This document shows, one piece after another, positions 11,687 through 22,930 of a DNA stretch of 64,000 nucleotides. Each line of letters begins with the position of its first letter. The stretch's first letter is position 1. Both the position numbers and the translations under genes were made by a program. The notes beneath the pieces are model-generated. The model did not search any database. It worked only from the letters and a program-made list of their open reading frames with translations, and was not told the DNA's origin. Origin of the DNA: Thuidium tamariscinum (taxonomy: Eukaryota > Streptophyta > Bryopsida > Hypnales > Thuidiaceae); contig OZ019759.1 in assembly GCA_947034885.2 (NCBI GenBank), positions 12,030,501 through 12,094,500 on the forward strand. The letters are read 5' to 3'.

Positions 11687-13091
11687 GTACAGTAGGGTAC
11701 CAATCAAAATGGCGTTTTCGCATCCGCAGTGAGAAAAATTTCGGTACTGCCAACTTTGGAAGCCTCCCGTGAGCTCAAAAATTGATATTTTACCACGAAA
11801 TTTTTACCACAGCATAATCTTTAAGTTAACTATATGTGTGCCAAATTTCAAGTCCAAAAGATTCACCAAAAAAAAGTTATTTAAAGTCTACCAACATGGG
11901 TAGTGGTGAGAAACATTTCACTATTTTCAACTTTGACACCTTCCTAAGGATTGCATTTTTTTTCTTTTGCCATGAAATTTTTGTCATGAAACAATCTATA
12001 TGATTTTAATATGTATAAAAAATTTCAAGGTAAAAGAATTTTTTTTTAAGAAGATATTTGAAATCTCCCAACAAGTGTAGTTTTGAGAAAATTTTCACAA
12101 TTTCCAACTTTGACACCCTCCCAAGGGCTGAAAAATTGGTTTCTTACCATGAATTTTTTTTTGTGAAGTTACATCTATGTTGATAATATGTGCTCCAAAT
12201 TTCAAGTTCAAATGAATTACCAAAAAAAAGATATACATAATCTCCCAACATGTGTAGTTGTGAGAAAATTTTCACTATTGCTGACTTTGACACCCTCCCA
12301 AGGGCTGAAAATTTGTCTATTTAACATGAATTTTTTTGAATAAGATCAACTTTATGTTGATGATATATGTTTCAAATTTCAAGTTCAAATCACTTACCCA
12401 AAAAAAGATATTCAAAATCTCTCAACATGTGTAGTTGTGAGGTTGAGTTTTTAGATTCGTGTCAAACTTTGCTCCACAAAAAAACACTACACTGAGGGCT
12501 CAAAAACTCCTCCTCACAACTACACATGTTGGGAGATTATGTATATCTTTTTTTTGGTAATTCATTTGAACTTGAAATTTGGAGCACATATTATCAACAT
12601 AGATGTAACTTCACAAAAAAAAATTCATGGTAAGAAACCAATTTTTCAGCCCTTGGGAGGGTGTCAAAGTTGGAAATTGTGAAAATTTTCTCAAAACTAC
12701 ACTTGTTGGGAGATTTCAAATATCTTCTTAAAAAAAAATTCTTTTACCTTGAAATTTTTTATACATATTAAAAACATATAGATTGTTTCATGACAAAAAT
12801 TTCATGGCAAAAGAAAAAAAACGCAATCCTTAGGAAGGTGTCAAAGTTGAAAATAGTGAAATGTTTCTCACCACTACCCATGTTGGTAGACTTTAAATAA
12901 CTTTTTTTTGGTGAATCTTTTGGACTTGAAATTTGGCACACATATAGTTAACTTAAAGATTATGCTGTGGTAAAAATTTCGTGGTAAAATATCAATTTTT
13001 GAGCTCGCGGGAGGCTTCCAAAGTTGGCAGTACCGAAATTTTTCTCACTGCGGATGTGAAAACGCCATTTTGATTGGTACCCTATTGTACA
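11687..13091. repeat. Long palindrome of ~178-bp tandem units inside the transposon
   Basis: The left arm (about 11687-12453) holds four tandem related units of roughly 178 bp, each containing a CCAACTTTGACACCCTCCC-like word and ending near CAACATGTGTAGTTGTGAG. The right arm (about 12505-13091) is the inverse of units 3, 2 and 1; unit 4 has no partner and, with a short spacer, forms the loop. Arm identity is high: the outer ends GGTACCAATCAAAATGGCG and CGCCATTTTGATTGGTACC match base for base. Tandem repeats inside inverted arms are typical of foldback elements. Transcribed, it would give a long double-stranded RNA. Confidence 0.9.
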
Positions 13092-13345
13092 TCAAGGACT
13101 AATAGCCATCCACCACGTATCATCTAAATCAAGATTTACCTGCAACGTCCTAGTTATCTGGGGTGCTTTTGCAGCAATATTCGCTCCCACACATTCGTGG
13201 CCTACATTCACAGGGTCGTTGCCCGCATGCATGTATTGTTTGTCAGAGTACAAGATAAAGTGCCAGAATACAAGGCGCACCAATTATCGTACAGTTTGTA
13301 CAGCTCATACTGTTTGCACTTGTTTGTACTTCGAGAAAAAGAGTG

Positions 13346-13365
13346 ACCGTAGTGTGCTTTCACCC
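13346..13365 (-). repeat. Right terminal inverted repeat
   Basis: Exact inverse complement of 11083-11102, followed by the GGC target-site copy. Confidence 0.9.
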
Positions 13366-14850
13366 GGCATTGCTGGATAGAAAACAACATCATATGCGAG
13401 AAGTGCGGCGACCATCACCCCACGTCTCGTTGCATGACATGAGATAAAATAATTCCGTTAGAATTTCCACAAGCCAACTACAACAGACAAGCTCAAAATA
13501 ATCAGCAAGGGGCTTGATACACGGAACCAAGACCAGAGGCGGGACCCCCAGATTTATTTTTCGATCGCGCTACTCAAAGACAGACCCACGTGGCTCTAGA
13601 AGCATTAAAAACCGCTCAGGGAATTATTTCACTCAATAACACACAAAGTGTTCAAGACGTAAGGTTTCTAGACTTTCAAAACTCCCAGCCTTCTAACAAC
13701 AACCAGACCTCAGTTCTTGTGGAGCTAATAGAACATAGGACCCCTACTACGCTTCCAACCTTAGTTGTTACCAGAGGCGGGGCCCAAACTACCGTACCTC
13801 CTCTACCAGCTGCTATTGAAAACCCAGAAGAAGAAGACGATGGAAGCAGTTCGGATTCATCGGAAGAATCACCAAGAATTTCCGATTTACAACAAACGGT
13901 GCAACAAACCGCCAAGGAAGTGCAATTTGATCTAAACCCACCAATACAAATGGGCTTAGATGAGGATGAATATCAATTCATCGATAACGATGGTATTTAC
14001 CCTCCACCCACACCCAAAACTCGGGTAAAAGCCCCAAAATCCACCAACCCTTCTTATCCATATGATTTTTGGAAAGATTTAGCTCGGGAGAAAGCAGATA
14101 TATCATTTGGGCAGTTAATACAACTGGACCCACAATTACACAAGCAGATGAAGGAAGGAGCCACGATGCCGCGGAACCAAAGAAGGGTGGACCAAGTCAA
14201 CAAGGTGGAGTTAATCCCCGATTTAAGAAACTCGAAGGAAACTTTTGATGCAGTGGAAATCGATGTGGAAATTGTCGATAAAGTTATCCCAAGGGTTCTA
14301 GTAGACGATGGAAGCAGTGTGAACATCATGCCTGCCTTCACCATGGATAAGTCGGGATTAAAAGTAACCCACCCATTTTCTGTCACTTTAAAATGCGCTG
14401 ACCAAAGTTCCGTCAGGTCGTTAGGCCGGATCAAGGATCTTCGCATACAAACTGGGGGTGTTGACTATATAGTCACTTTTGAAGTAATTAAACTTAAAGA
14501 GGAGGCTAATGAAGGGTATCCCTTTCTATTAGGAAGGGGATTCCTTTGACAACATGGGGGAATTGTGAACTGGGCCGAAAAACGACCCACCTTCACTTAC
14601 AGCCCAGAAAATTCACAAACTATGGTTGCAATAGTTTCTCGTGGGCCGCTTCTAGGATTAGAAGGCAAACATGAATTGCCTACCATCCAATCTCGAAGGG
14701 CAGAAGCTACAGTAGATTTAGGCCCCATCAAATGCATTGGCCCAAGATTATATGATTACGTAGACGATGGGACTTTTACAAAATGGATCCAAGAATATTT
14801 CTATTCGGGCGACGAAGCATTTGTTATAATGCAATTATACAAGGAAAAGT
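13366..14850 (+). pseudogene. gag C-terminus and aspartic protease of the split element
   Basis: The third zinc knuckle (CEKCGDHHPTSRC) resumes at once after the transposon. From about 13590 the frame is open for 319 codons. An acidic linker (EEEDDGSSSDSSEES) leads to a retropepsin-like domain: DKVIPRVLVDDGSSVNIMPA carries the active-site DDGSS in place of the usual DTG/DSG, followed by a second half with LGRIKDLRIQTGG and YPFLLGRGFL. A TGA after GRGFL (about 14547) replaces an arginine codon found in the 29-kb copy. Reading continues in frame (QHGGIVNWAEKRPTFTY) to a TAA at about 14850. The protease would cleave the polyprotein in the particle. No reverse transcriptase follows. Confidence 0.8.
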
Positions 14851-15754
14851 AAATGACCCAGAGGCTTCAATCAACAACAACCAACTTAATTTAGAAGTTG
14901 AAGAAGATCATTTTCACACACCAGACCATGACTTTCCAACCGAACAAGAAGACCCGACAACTCAAGGGGTGACACTAAACATAAGCGATCGTACAGGCCG
15001 ACCTTTACAAATACGAATTGAACCGGTATTCAGGCCCATTTTGCGTGCATCGCCTGAGCAGGGGAATACCCAGCCACCAGATCCAGTTATGAGAAGAAAT
15101 AAGGACATACCACAAAGACTAGACTTTGGGGCCCTTACTGTGTTCCCTCAATACCACTAGTCGCCACGAATCCCACACTACCACCAATCGAGCCCTAAGT
15201 GTGAAACAATGTATTGAAATGTTAATTGCTACCGCAGAAGACGTCGAGGACAACCGAGCTGGCCCCAATGTCCAAGTCCGGCTCCAAATTCAGTGGAGCA
15301 ACAACAATACGTGAATTTAACCCTCTCACTGATAGCCAACCCGAAATCAGAGGTGATAAATTCAATAGGAGAGAGGCGCCTTCGACGACGGCCTCACCCA
15401 TATGATGGCCCTATCTGGCCTCCAAGACCTAGGACGCCACGTAGCCGACCAACAGAGGAAGACTTTGAATGCAAATTGGTAAACACTAGCCCTGACGATT
15501 TGGAAGAAGGACGACTACAATCATCAGAAGTGAATTGGCGTCGTCAGGAAGCCCGCATAGTACCAGCCCAACATGGAGAACTCGCGTTTGTAAACTCCCC
15601 TTATAGTATTACAAATGCTCTAGAGATCTACCAACAACGGTTTGCAAGGGCATCGTCGAAGAAAACCGACGTCCTCAAAAATTGGGTACGAACCTCTAAC
15701 AAAATTTTGTGTGGTTGCTTCCGAATGTTTTCAACTCACCTCTCAAACCCATAG
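14783..15754 (+). pseudogene. Downstream region of the gag-protease element
   Basis: Open stretches in two frames (14783-15160 and 15293-15754 in one, about 15180-15310 in another) suggest a broken C-terminal part. It is Pro/Arg-rich (PYDGPIWPPRPRTPRSRP) and lacks reverse transcriptase, RNase H or integrase signatures. The 29-kb copy has a similarly Pro-rich tail after its protease. It could be a spacer region of a non-autonomous element. Function unknown. Confidence 0.45.
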
Positions 15755-17392
15755 AGTTTGGGAATTTCAATTTCTTTGTTTTGCTTTTATTTTCTTTGCT
15801 ATTTGATTTTATTGCTTTCAAGTTATTTCAATTTATTTTGCTATTTGATTTTAATTATTTGCTAAAACCAAAAACAACAAAAAACCCAAAAATACAAAAA
15901 TAGAGTGTTGCTTTGGAAGGTTGAAGGTTCCTAGTACTTAACTTAGCCATGGTTTTGATTTTCAAAAGTTGGTTGTGATTCCCAATAGAGTTTTAAAACC
16001 AGACTCTATCAACCGTAGGGCAAATGATTTGAAAAGACTTAGCTTCTTCAAGAAGCACTTAAATTGCTCACTCTTGGAAATCATGTAAAAATAAGGGCTT
16101 CTTAGTGCCTACCATGCCTAAACTAAGAAAATTCTATCGGTACCTCCATACCGACGACCGACGGACTTCGATTCTTACAACCTTCATTGCAAAAATTTCC
16201 TTTTGAATTGATTTCCTTTTATTATTAAAAAATCCTAAAAAATTAAAAATCTAAAAATCCAAAAATAAAATTACCCTTGCTTGGAGAAATCCAAATTTAT
16301 TTGTGGAGGATAAAACCTTCAAACTCATTGGCCACCTATTCAAAGAGGTATACCCAATTTACTAATGATTACCTCGAATTAAGGATCAAAATTCTTGGTA
16401 CATGTGTTCATGATCAACAGGTACGTTTCAATCAACTCTTTATTGCACCAAATTCCAATTACCCGAAGGGGAATTAAAATTTTGGGCATATACAACAAAA
16501 TACAAACATTTTTGGTGCGTCAAATTATGCCTAGCCCTAAAACTTTGATCTTGATACACCAGATGATAACGAATACTTATTCCGAATTGGTGGTGCATCA
16601 ACAACTAATTCAAAATTAATTATCTTTGGTTGTAACTTCACATGGAAGTTTGTGTTATTATAAGTATGGGATATCTTCATGGCGAAGCCTCCCTGGCCTC
16701 TGGATTGCTTCACTAGACGTAATTCGCACCCAAAAGTAGACTAGGTCCTCCGGAGCCCTTGTTGGATATAAGACTCAAGATTCGTATCATTTACTTGGAA
16801 TATTCATAGATCTAAATGTGGGGAAGCGTAAAAGAAAAGGCATTGGCCACCAATGCTAATCCAAGTTCCGTTGCTAAGTATGTCGAGGAAACGATATATT
16901 TAGTGATTGACAGCGGAATGAAGGCCGGGAGTGCGCGAGCCTCAACATTCATCCACTGTTAGGTTAATGAACATCGGTGCAGCGATGCTTATTTACCAAT
17001 GGTTGCGATTTTTAGAAATAATAGACTAGCCAAAAGCTTCATGAAGAAGCAACCTTACAAAGTAAGGCCGGAAGTACACAAGCTCCAAGCTTCTCAAAGA
17101 AGTTTCTTTAGGATTTTCGTCTGTATCTAGAATTAGCGTAAAAGAAAAGACACTGGTCATCTAGTGTTAACCAACTCTAACCCTTTCCTCTTGTGTTTGT
17201 GCCCAACTCTAGTATAAAAGACAGAGCTTGCCTCTTGTACTTTCAAAACTAGTAGTCATAGCCGGGATGTTCCATCCTTGGTTTTATTAGCTTAGGAGGC
17301 GACGTGAACCGGATAGCCAAGTTCAGAGCTAGTAGAGTCGAAGATCAGTGCACCGATGAATCCAAGTCGACCAATTAGATTAGAATTTGATC
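15755..17392. other. Non-coding stretch with degenerate repeats
   Basis: A T-rich start (15760-15860) is followed by sequence with repeated GCGTAAAAGAAAAG words (about 16826 and 17138) and CTTC/GAAG-rich segments. Similar GTAAAA-GGAAAGGCCCTTGG words recur at 37080 and 37227, so this is probably decayed LTR or internal retroelement DNA. No gene is supported. Confidence 0.4.
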
Positions 17393-17640
17393 GACCTACC
17401 TTGAACCTATGCGACATAAGATGTAGGGACGTAGGATGGCGACGCTATTAGATTAGGACTATCAAAATTTGACCTACCTAGAACCTGCGCGACATAAAGA
17501 TGCAGAGATGAAGGATGGCGAGCTCCATGATTTAGTTTAGGATATTCGGAAGAAAAATTCGACCTACCCTGAACCTATGCGACAAAAGATGTAGGGACGT
17601 AGGATGGTGAGCCCCACTCATTCCACCAAATGATTTAGGA
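17393..17640 (+). repeat. Three tandem ~80-90-bp units
   Basis: The unit starts GACCTACC and contains GAACCTATGCGACA...GATGTAGGGACGTAGGATGG. Copies begin at about 17393, 17471 and 17561. The copies are diverged. Confidence 0.7.
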
Positions 17641-17655
17641 GTAGATTAGATTAGT

Positions 17656-17929
17656 TTGATGGGCCAAGAAATGCCTACTTATTTACTTAGTTCAATGACA
17701 GAGAACCTGAAGGAGCCAAGAGTGGAGACCATGGCAGAGCGAGAGTCCGAGCCCTTGGAGATCCCAACAGTGCCAGTACAGCCCACGAAAGAATCCACAT
17801 CAACGCCCACGGATGAATCCAGATCGGAAGAACCCCCACCAACACCGTTTTCATCACCAGTAGTAGTAGGAACCGACAATATCAACTCATGACAGTCACC
17901 AGTCACGGAGGAGCTTATGCAAGAGCCCA
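17656..17929 (+). pseudogene. Acidic, Pro/Thr/Ser-rich ORF interrupted by unit C
   Basis: The frame reads METMAERESEPLEIP-like acidic sequence and PTPFSSPVVVG up to a TGA at 17890-17892. It then stays open (SPVTEELMQEP) until unit C at 17930. With one copy of the GCCCA duplication removed, the codons run on in the same frame at 21701 (DDPTLREMSQTPDNSM). Unit C therefore landed inside this reading frame. The product is not recognised; a retroelement N-terminal region is possible given the neighbours. Confidence 0.45.
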
Positions 17930-19162
17930 TGTTGTACGCGCAGTCTAGCAGAAAGCACCTTTATCACACGCAAACGTGATAATATGATACGGAATATCGT
18001 CCCAGGAGATTCCAGACATTACTAATAGTTGCATTTTCCGGTTTCTAGGTTTCCCAGCTCAAAACACCCAAGTTACTACTCTTAATCCGGAATACCAACT
18101 TGTCTTCCGGAACTCTTTTTCTGGATCCGTCGTTTCTTTCCGAATCCATCTCTCAACTATGACCGGATTCCTTTCTCGGATCTGGATTTCACCTTCACTC
18201 GGATCCGTCTCAATCCGGAATCCGGTTCCGTCACTCAATAATCGGTTTTTGATACCTGTATTTTACCCTCAGGGGGTCCTCTCTTGATCTTTAGAGGGGT
18301 AGGGACTTACCACTCGTAAGCCTCACGCTTCTCTCCTCTCAAACAAAACACACGATAACACCAAAATATATCCGGTGTTGTATTAGGGCCAGATTAGGAT
18401 CCTCACAACTTCCCGGATAGCTCTAGGCCAATCCGATTAGCAGGTCACTCAGGACTACTTCACTTGCCCTTACTACAACGACAGATTCAAAAACCCCTAG
18501 ACCCGAAAGGACGTACTTTCCTAGTTCTCCGGATTGACTCAGTGGTTGGCAGACCTTCCGGTGGACGGAACTTTCCTATGGCGGTTGCTTAACTCCGCAC
18601 GAATCCGCCCCTGCGGTTCCGGAACCTCCTCCTCGTCACTCCTGGACTCACACCGGATCACCGTTCCGGTGAATTAAAGGCTCCACGCTCAAACTCACGA
18701 CTCAAGATCCTAACCCTCGGAAGTTGGTCACTCAGTTCGGATTTCAAGTGCCTCAAAATCCGGATTCCTCCTCACCCTTCCCTCTTGCCTCTCAACACTT
18801 CAATGAACACACCAAGAAGAGACTCAAACGCAAGTCAGAGCTAGAATGTCCATCCGCCGGCTCAGATTAAAGAAGGGAATGAAATACAATGGAATATGCA
18901 CTAGGAAGGAATGACAGGCCAACTAACTTGCCTGCCCCTTAAAAGCCCCAAAACACAATGAAAGTCAAAGCCTAAAAACAGAAACAGAATGCCAACAAGG
19001 CCAAAGAAAATCCGCAACAACCAATCGGAGCCCAACCGGATTATCCGGAAAGGTCCAGCCAGTTGTCCCTAAAGTTCCGGATCGGGGCCCACATCCGGGA
19101 AATCCGTCCAGGAAACTTCCGTCCCAAAATCTCAAAATCCTACCTAACTACTCAACTCTGTC

Positions 19163-21187
19163 CTACTTACGCGCCCGCTTCGATGTAGTACCCGCGGGCG
19201 GAACTGAACTCCTCCACGTCACTGCCTCGGGAGGGGGAGCCTTCTTGGTGGCAGATCGGGTCTGCCTCTTCTGAATCGGAACCGGTGGGGTTCCGCTGTC
19301 TTCCGTCGAGGTCTCCTCCGAATCCGCCTCGGAGCTTTCCGATCGCTCCAGTTCCTGGAATCCGCCCTACTGCCTAGCTTCATCATGGATGATGAGGGGC
19401 AGATTGTCTTCCCTGTCCGAGTCATCCAAGAGGACTGTCTTGCTGTGCGGATCCTTGCCCGGAACCTTGTCTGGCTCGTTCATGTGGGCGAACTTCTCCG
19501 GATTCTCCCTGGCCGGATTTGCCAAGGCCTTCATCCGGATCTCCAAGTCGATCCGTGGTGATGCCCTCTTCTCTTGCGGTTCCGTAGGTGTGTTTGACAG
19601 TCCGGCCGCATTCGGATCCGATCCGAGCTCACCGAGGTTCTTCACGACCGGTGAGTTTCCGAGTAACTTCCGATCCATCGACATCCGTCCTTGCGCTCCG
19701 GGGCTGAAGTCCGTGTAAACTTGCTGGTTGAGCAAGCTCGACAGGCCTTCCCCCAATTCCGGATTGAGAGCCCCAATTAAGGCCCTCATCTCCTTCAGTA
19801 TCCCTTCCATCTTGGCCTGGTAATCCACCAAGATGGTGAGGACTTTCGATCCGGTGACGTGCCCCTCCGTCATCAGCCGGGCGGAAAACAGTTTGGCCCT
19901 CATCACTATTTCCGCCGGTTGGGCCACCAATTCTTGCAGGTTCTGAACCAAGGTGGTGGCCTCGCCGATCTTCTCGTTAGCGATACTTAGATCACTCTCC
20001 AAGTATGTCACCGTATTACGGAGCCCATTCTGCTCCTCTTCCGCCTTCCGCCGTCCCTCTTCAGCCACCCAGGTCAGATCTTCCGCCTGTCAGGTCCGAT
20101 CCGCCTGGATCCGGGCTTCGTCCTCCCACTTCTGGATCTCCTCGTCCTTCTTCCGCAACACCTCTTAAGTCGGAAGACGATCGAGGATTTCCGGAATATC
20201 CTCGATCTTCACCGCGCCTAGCTTGGTGGCGATCTGCTCGAGTATCGCCTCACACTGGTTGCTGTCCGCGTGTGCCATCATGGCGTGACGGATGATGGTG
20301 TCGAAGTGGTTCCGCTTCTTCTTCCCTAGGGTCGATCCGGGTGGATCCGGGTCTGGATGTCCCCTCTTATCCGGCGTTGTGGATTTCTTCCGTTCCGGCT
20401 GGCTGGCCGGCTTCTGCTCTTCGGGGTCTTCATCCATCCGCTCGTCCTCTGGGTCCTCCGGCTCCTTCTCCAACTCATCAGTCAAGCCGTACTTGAGGAT
20501 CTGAACTACCGTCTCATAGCGGAGGATTTCCGGGCCACTCAGTACATCATTGTGGTGGTACAGGTGGAATAGGTAGGCGCTGATGGTGCTAGTCTTCTCT
20601 CGTCCCACATGATCAACTAGCCGATTAACTACATATTGGAGGACTAGGCTCTAGTTGACTATCCGCTTCTCAAAACACCCGAAGATGGTGTTTGCTACCA
20701 TCACCGTGACACGGGTAGGCTTTTCCAGGTAGAGGATGGGAATCAGGAATTCCAACATCCGTCTGTGCCGGTCGTTCGTGCAATCCGGAACTGAATATCC
20801 GTCCTTAGGGTGGGGCGGATTCCGGAACTTGTTAACACCGAACTTGTCCGTCCGGGGAGCCATACCTAATCCGGTTTTATCAAACCCGTATACATCCGCC
20901 CAGATATCCGGCGACCAGGCACTCGGTCTACCCCTCACTGTGAGCTGGTACTGATTCGGAACTCTCGAGAGGATTTTTTGCACCATCTCGTCACTCTTCA
21001 CACTCCACGGGCGCTTGATCAACCCGTGACACCCTAGGAAGACTAAATCATCCTCTAACTCCTTCCGATGCTGCGGATCGGAAGGGATGAGTGGCGAAAT
21101 CGCCTTGGCAGTCACTACCGCCCGTTTCGGATTGGAGGAACTCGCCATCTCTCCGCCCGAGTCGGAACTTGTTGGTGCGGTCGGCAC
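19163..21187 (-). pseudogene. Unit C ORF, A-F family protein (about 675 codons, stops only)
   Basis: A single frame runs the full 2.0 kb with no frameshift but with stops near 20651, 20165, 20087, 19367 and 19163. Unit B has ATG at the family start position; C has GTG (21187), so its first ATG is at 21148 (MASSSNPKR), also present in B. Blocks in order: RPWSVKSDEMVQKIL, PPHPKDGYSVPDC, EKPTRVTVMVANTIFG, ISAYLFHLYHHNDVL, an acidic linker, KKKRNHFD, a coiled coil (RRKAEEEQNGLRNTV onward), RAKLFSARL...GSKVLTILVDYQAK, and a basic tail with QTRSATKKAPP and SSVPPAGTTSKRARK. The stop after IVN is shared with B, so it predates their split or is read through or spliced around. Confidence 0.8.
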
Positions 21188-21322
21188 CGACCCTGAACTA
21201 AACTTGGAACCGATCTCTACTGCTCACCATTCTTTCTCTTTCTAAACGCGCTCCAGAACCTGCACACAAGCCGTACCTCGATTTGCCAAATCGAAAAGGA
21301 AAAATGAAGTGGAGTGGAGGGG

Positions 21323-21330
21323 TTTATATA
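21323..21330 (-). promoter_or_regulatory. TATA box of unit C
   Basis: TATATAAA on the minus strand, about 136 bases upstream of the family start position, at the same place as in unit B. Confidence 0.65.
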
Positions 21331-21695
21331 CCAGTCGGTACCCTGCGTTCCCAGTTCCCCTCGGAACGGCGCGACGTTCCCCGGCCGTTACGCTAGTTTC
21401 CGTAGGTCGGCGGCGTAGACCCGTAGGTGCCGACCATCCGGAATTGGCTCGGATCCGTCTTTGACAAGTTCCGTCTTTCGGAAAGTTCCGTTCCGGAGAT
21501 TGGAGAATCCGGACTCGGAAACTTATACCCATAACCTGGAAATTCTCCTTGCTCAATCCGGTTCAGACGGATCCCGAGGGAAAAAGACTCTAATTGTCTT
21601 CTTCTCCCCATATCTAACCCTAAAATTTTGAAAAATTGGGCTATCCTATATACTATCTTCCTATTTTACTTACCTGATATTTCCAGACTATGACA

Positions 21696-22160
21696 GCCCA
21701 CAGACGACCCAACTTTGCGAGAAATGTCACAAACACCAGACAACTCAATGTAACTATCTCAGTTACCAAACACTCGAAGACGACGGCGGGATGAGGAAGA
21801 ATAGCCCAGCCGTGAGTTACCGTTGGAGAGGATCCCTTCAGTACAGGAGGATTTTGGCCCTGGCCGCCAAGAGCTAGATCATTATCGATTTATTTAGAGA
21901 ATTACGAGATATTGCAGCCAGGCAACGATGTCATGTTGGAAGGCTAGTTTGCGAATCTCGCCAAAGTTATCAACGTCAACCAGAGGACGGTGGAAGGCGG
22001 ACACGAATTCACAGTTCAAGGTCCTCTTCGCATTCTTCCTCGTAACCGTTGGCCTGCCTACGTTTTAGAAGTGATGGGGCAGCTCATTTCTTTTTTTGGG
22101 AAAGGTTAGCGGTAGTGTTTGTGTAGATAAGTATGATCACAGTGCAGTAGAAGGAGGGTA
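21696..22160 (+). other. Right flank of unit C with remnant ORF sequence
   Basis: Starts with the second GCCCA copy. Codons continue from the ORF at 17656 for a short way (LREMSQTPDNSM), then stops accumulate. An Arg/Glu-rich stretch (PNTRRRRDEEE) follows. No domain recognised. Confidence 0.4.
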
Positions 22161-22164
22161 TTTA

Positions 22165-22430
22165 TACCGCCCTGGCGAGACGACGCACGTCTCCGAGTCG
22201 TCGGAGGCCGATGGCCTATGTGGCGTCAGGCGCGAAATTTTAAACCAGCAACGAGGGTTCGATCTTTGGGCCATCGCTAGGACGCCACCCGCCCCTGAGT
22301 TAGTGACAAGATGCAGGAAGTCATGCAAGAGACTACCGACGGCCGGAGACACTTTTCAAGTGCGCTCCAGAAGCATTGAAGGCGTGACACCTGCTCTAAT
22401 TTTTTCCTTTTCTCCACAACTTGGTTGAGG
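22165..22430 (+). repeat. SINE-like repeat, diverged copy
   Basis: Shares a body with 39190-39390, including CGAGGGTTCGATCTTTGG (B-box-like GGTTCGATC at 22255-22263) and GTTAGTGACAAGA, and ends in a T-rich stretch. The A box is not clear here. Two related copies with a pol III-type B box suggest a tRNA-derived SINE. Confidence 0.4.
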
Positions 22431-22930
22431 AAGAACAATAAAATTTTCTAGTTGTCTAAATTGGTTTCATCCAAGGTAGACAATGGAATCTTTCCTTCCG
22501 AGACAATTTCAAGTCAACTCCGTTTGAGTTGGAATATAACAAGAAAATTATTGAAGATAAATTAATGAACCTTCATAGATTCAAAGATTTAGGTGTAGAA
22601 TCTACACCAGAAATCTTTACAGGAAATTGGGTCCTTAGAATTTCTTAAACCCATATGGGCCTGCAATTGTGACTTTTAATAAAAGTTATATTGGCCTTCT
22701 GAGTAATGATGCTTGATAAATGTACAAGTGACATTTCCATCTTACTTGACTGTCTCCAAATCATACCTTATGAGGTCCGGTTTTGAGTACCACTTGGAGG
22801 TTATATACATTCACGTGTGAAAGCCACTAGATTGAATCTCGATTCAATCAAGACCATGAGTAGATTGACCGTCTTTGCTCAGGATAAGGCATTAGCAAGA
22901 TCTGGGTTCTCATGATTTCCAATCATACCG
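22431..22930. other. Stretch without a recognised gene
   Basis: AT-rich unique-looking sequence; no open frame of note on either strand. Confidence 0.4.

Larger units (their letters stand above)
11082..13365. mobile_element. DNA transposon or MITE-like element inserted in a gag zinc knuckle
   Basis: The element is 2284 bp. Its ends are perfect 20-bp inverted repeats (GGGTGAAAGCACACTACGGT at 11083-11102, complement at 13346-13365). The flanks repeat GGC (11079-11081 and 13366-13368). Removing the element and one GGC restores the zinc-knuckle codons exactly as in the related copy near 27950, which proves insertion. A 3-bp duplication and GGG-type ends would fit PIF/Harbinger-like or CACTA-like elements; the ends do not read CACTA. 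No transposase ORF is visible, so it is non-autonomous. It is unusually large because a 1.4-kb palindrome fills its middle. Confidence 0.9.
17930..21695 (-). mobile_element. Unit C: solo-LTR-like unit with perfect 5-bp target duplication
   Basis: On the minus strand the unit begins TGTCATAGTC and ends GCGTACAACA. It is flanked by GCCCA on both sides (17925-17929 and 21696-21700), a perfect 5-bp duplication. It is 3766 bp, close to unit B's 3753. No second copy of its ends exists nearby, so it has no paired LTR. It contains a TATA box, the A-F family ORF and a long CCGGA-rich 3' non-coding part with the conserved hairpin near 17957-17978. Confidence 0.85.

Noticed and set aside
14756-14775. 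YVDD in LYDYVDDGTFTKW, like the reverse transcriptase active site
   Set aside because: The related copy reads LYGFEDDGSLEQW at the same place and no other polymerase motif surrounds it, so it is chance.
20198-20215. ATATCCTCGATCTTC in unit C as another palindrome copy
   Set aside because: It encodes the KIEDIP stretch of the ORF and lacks the second arm.
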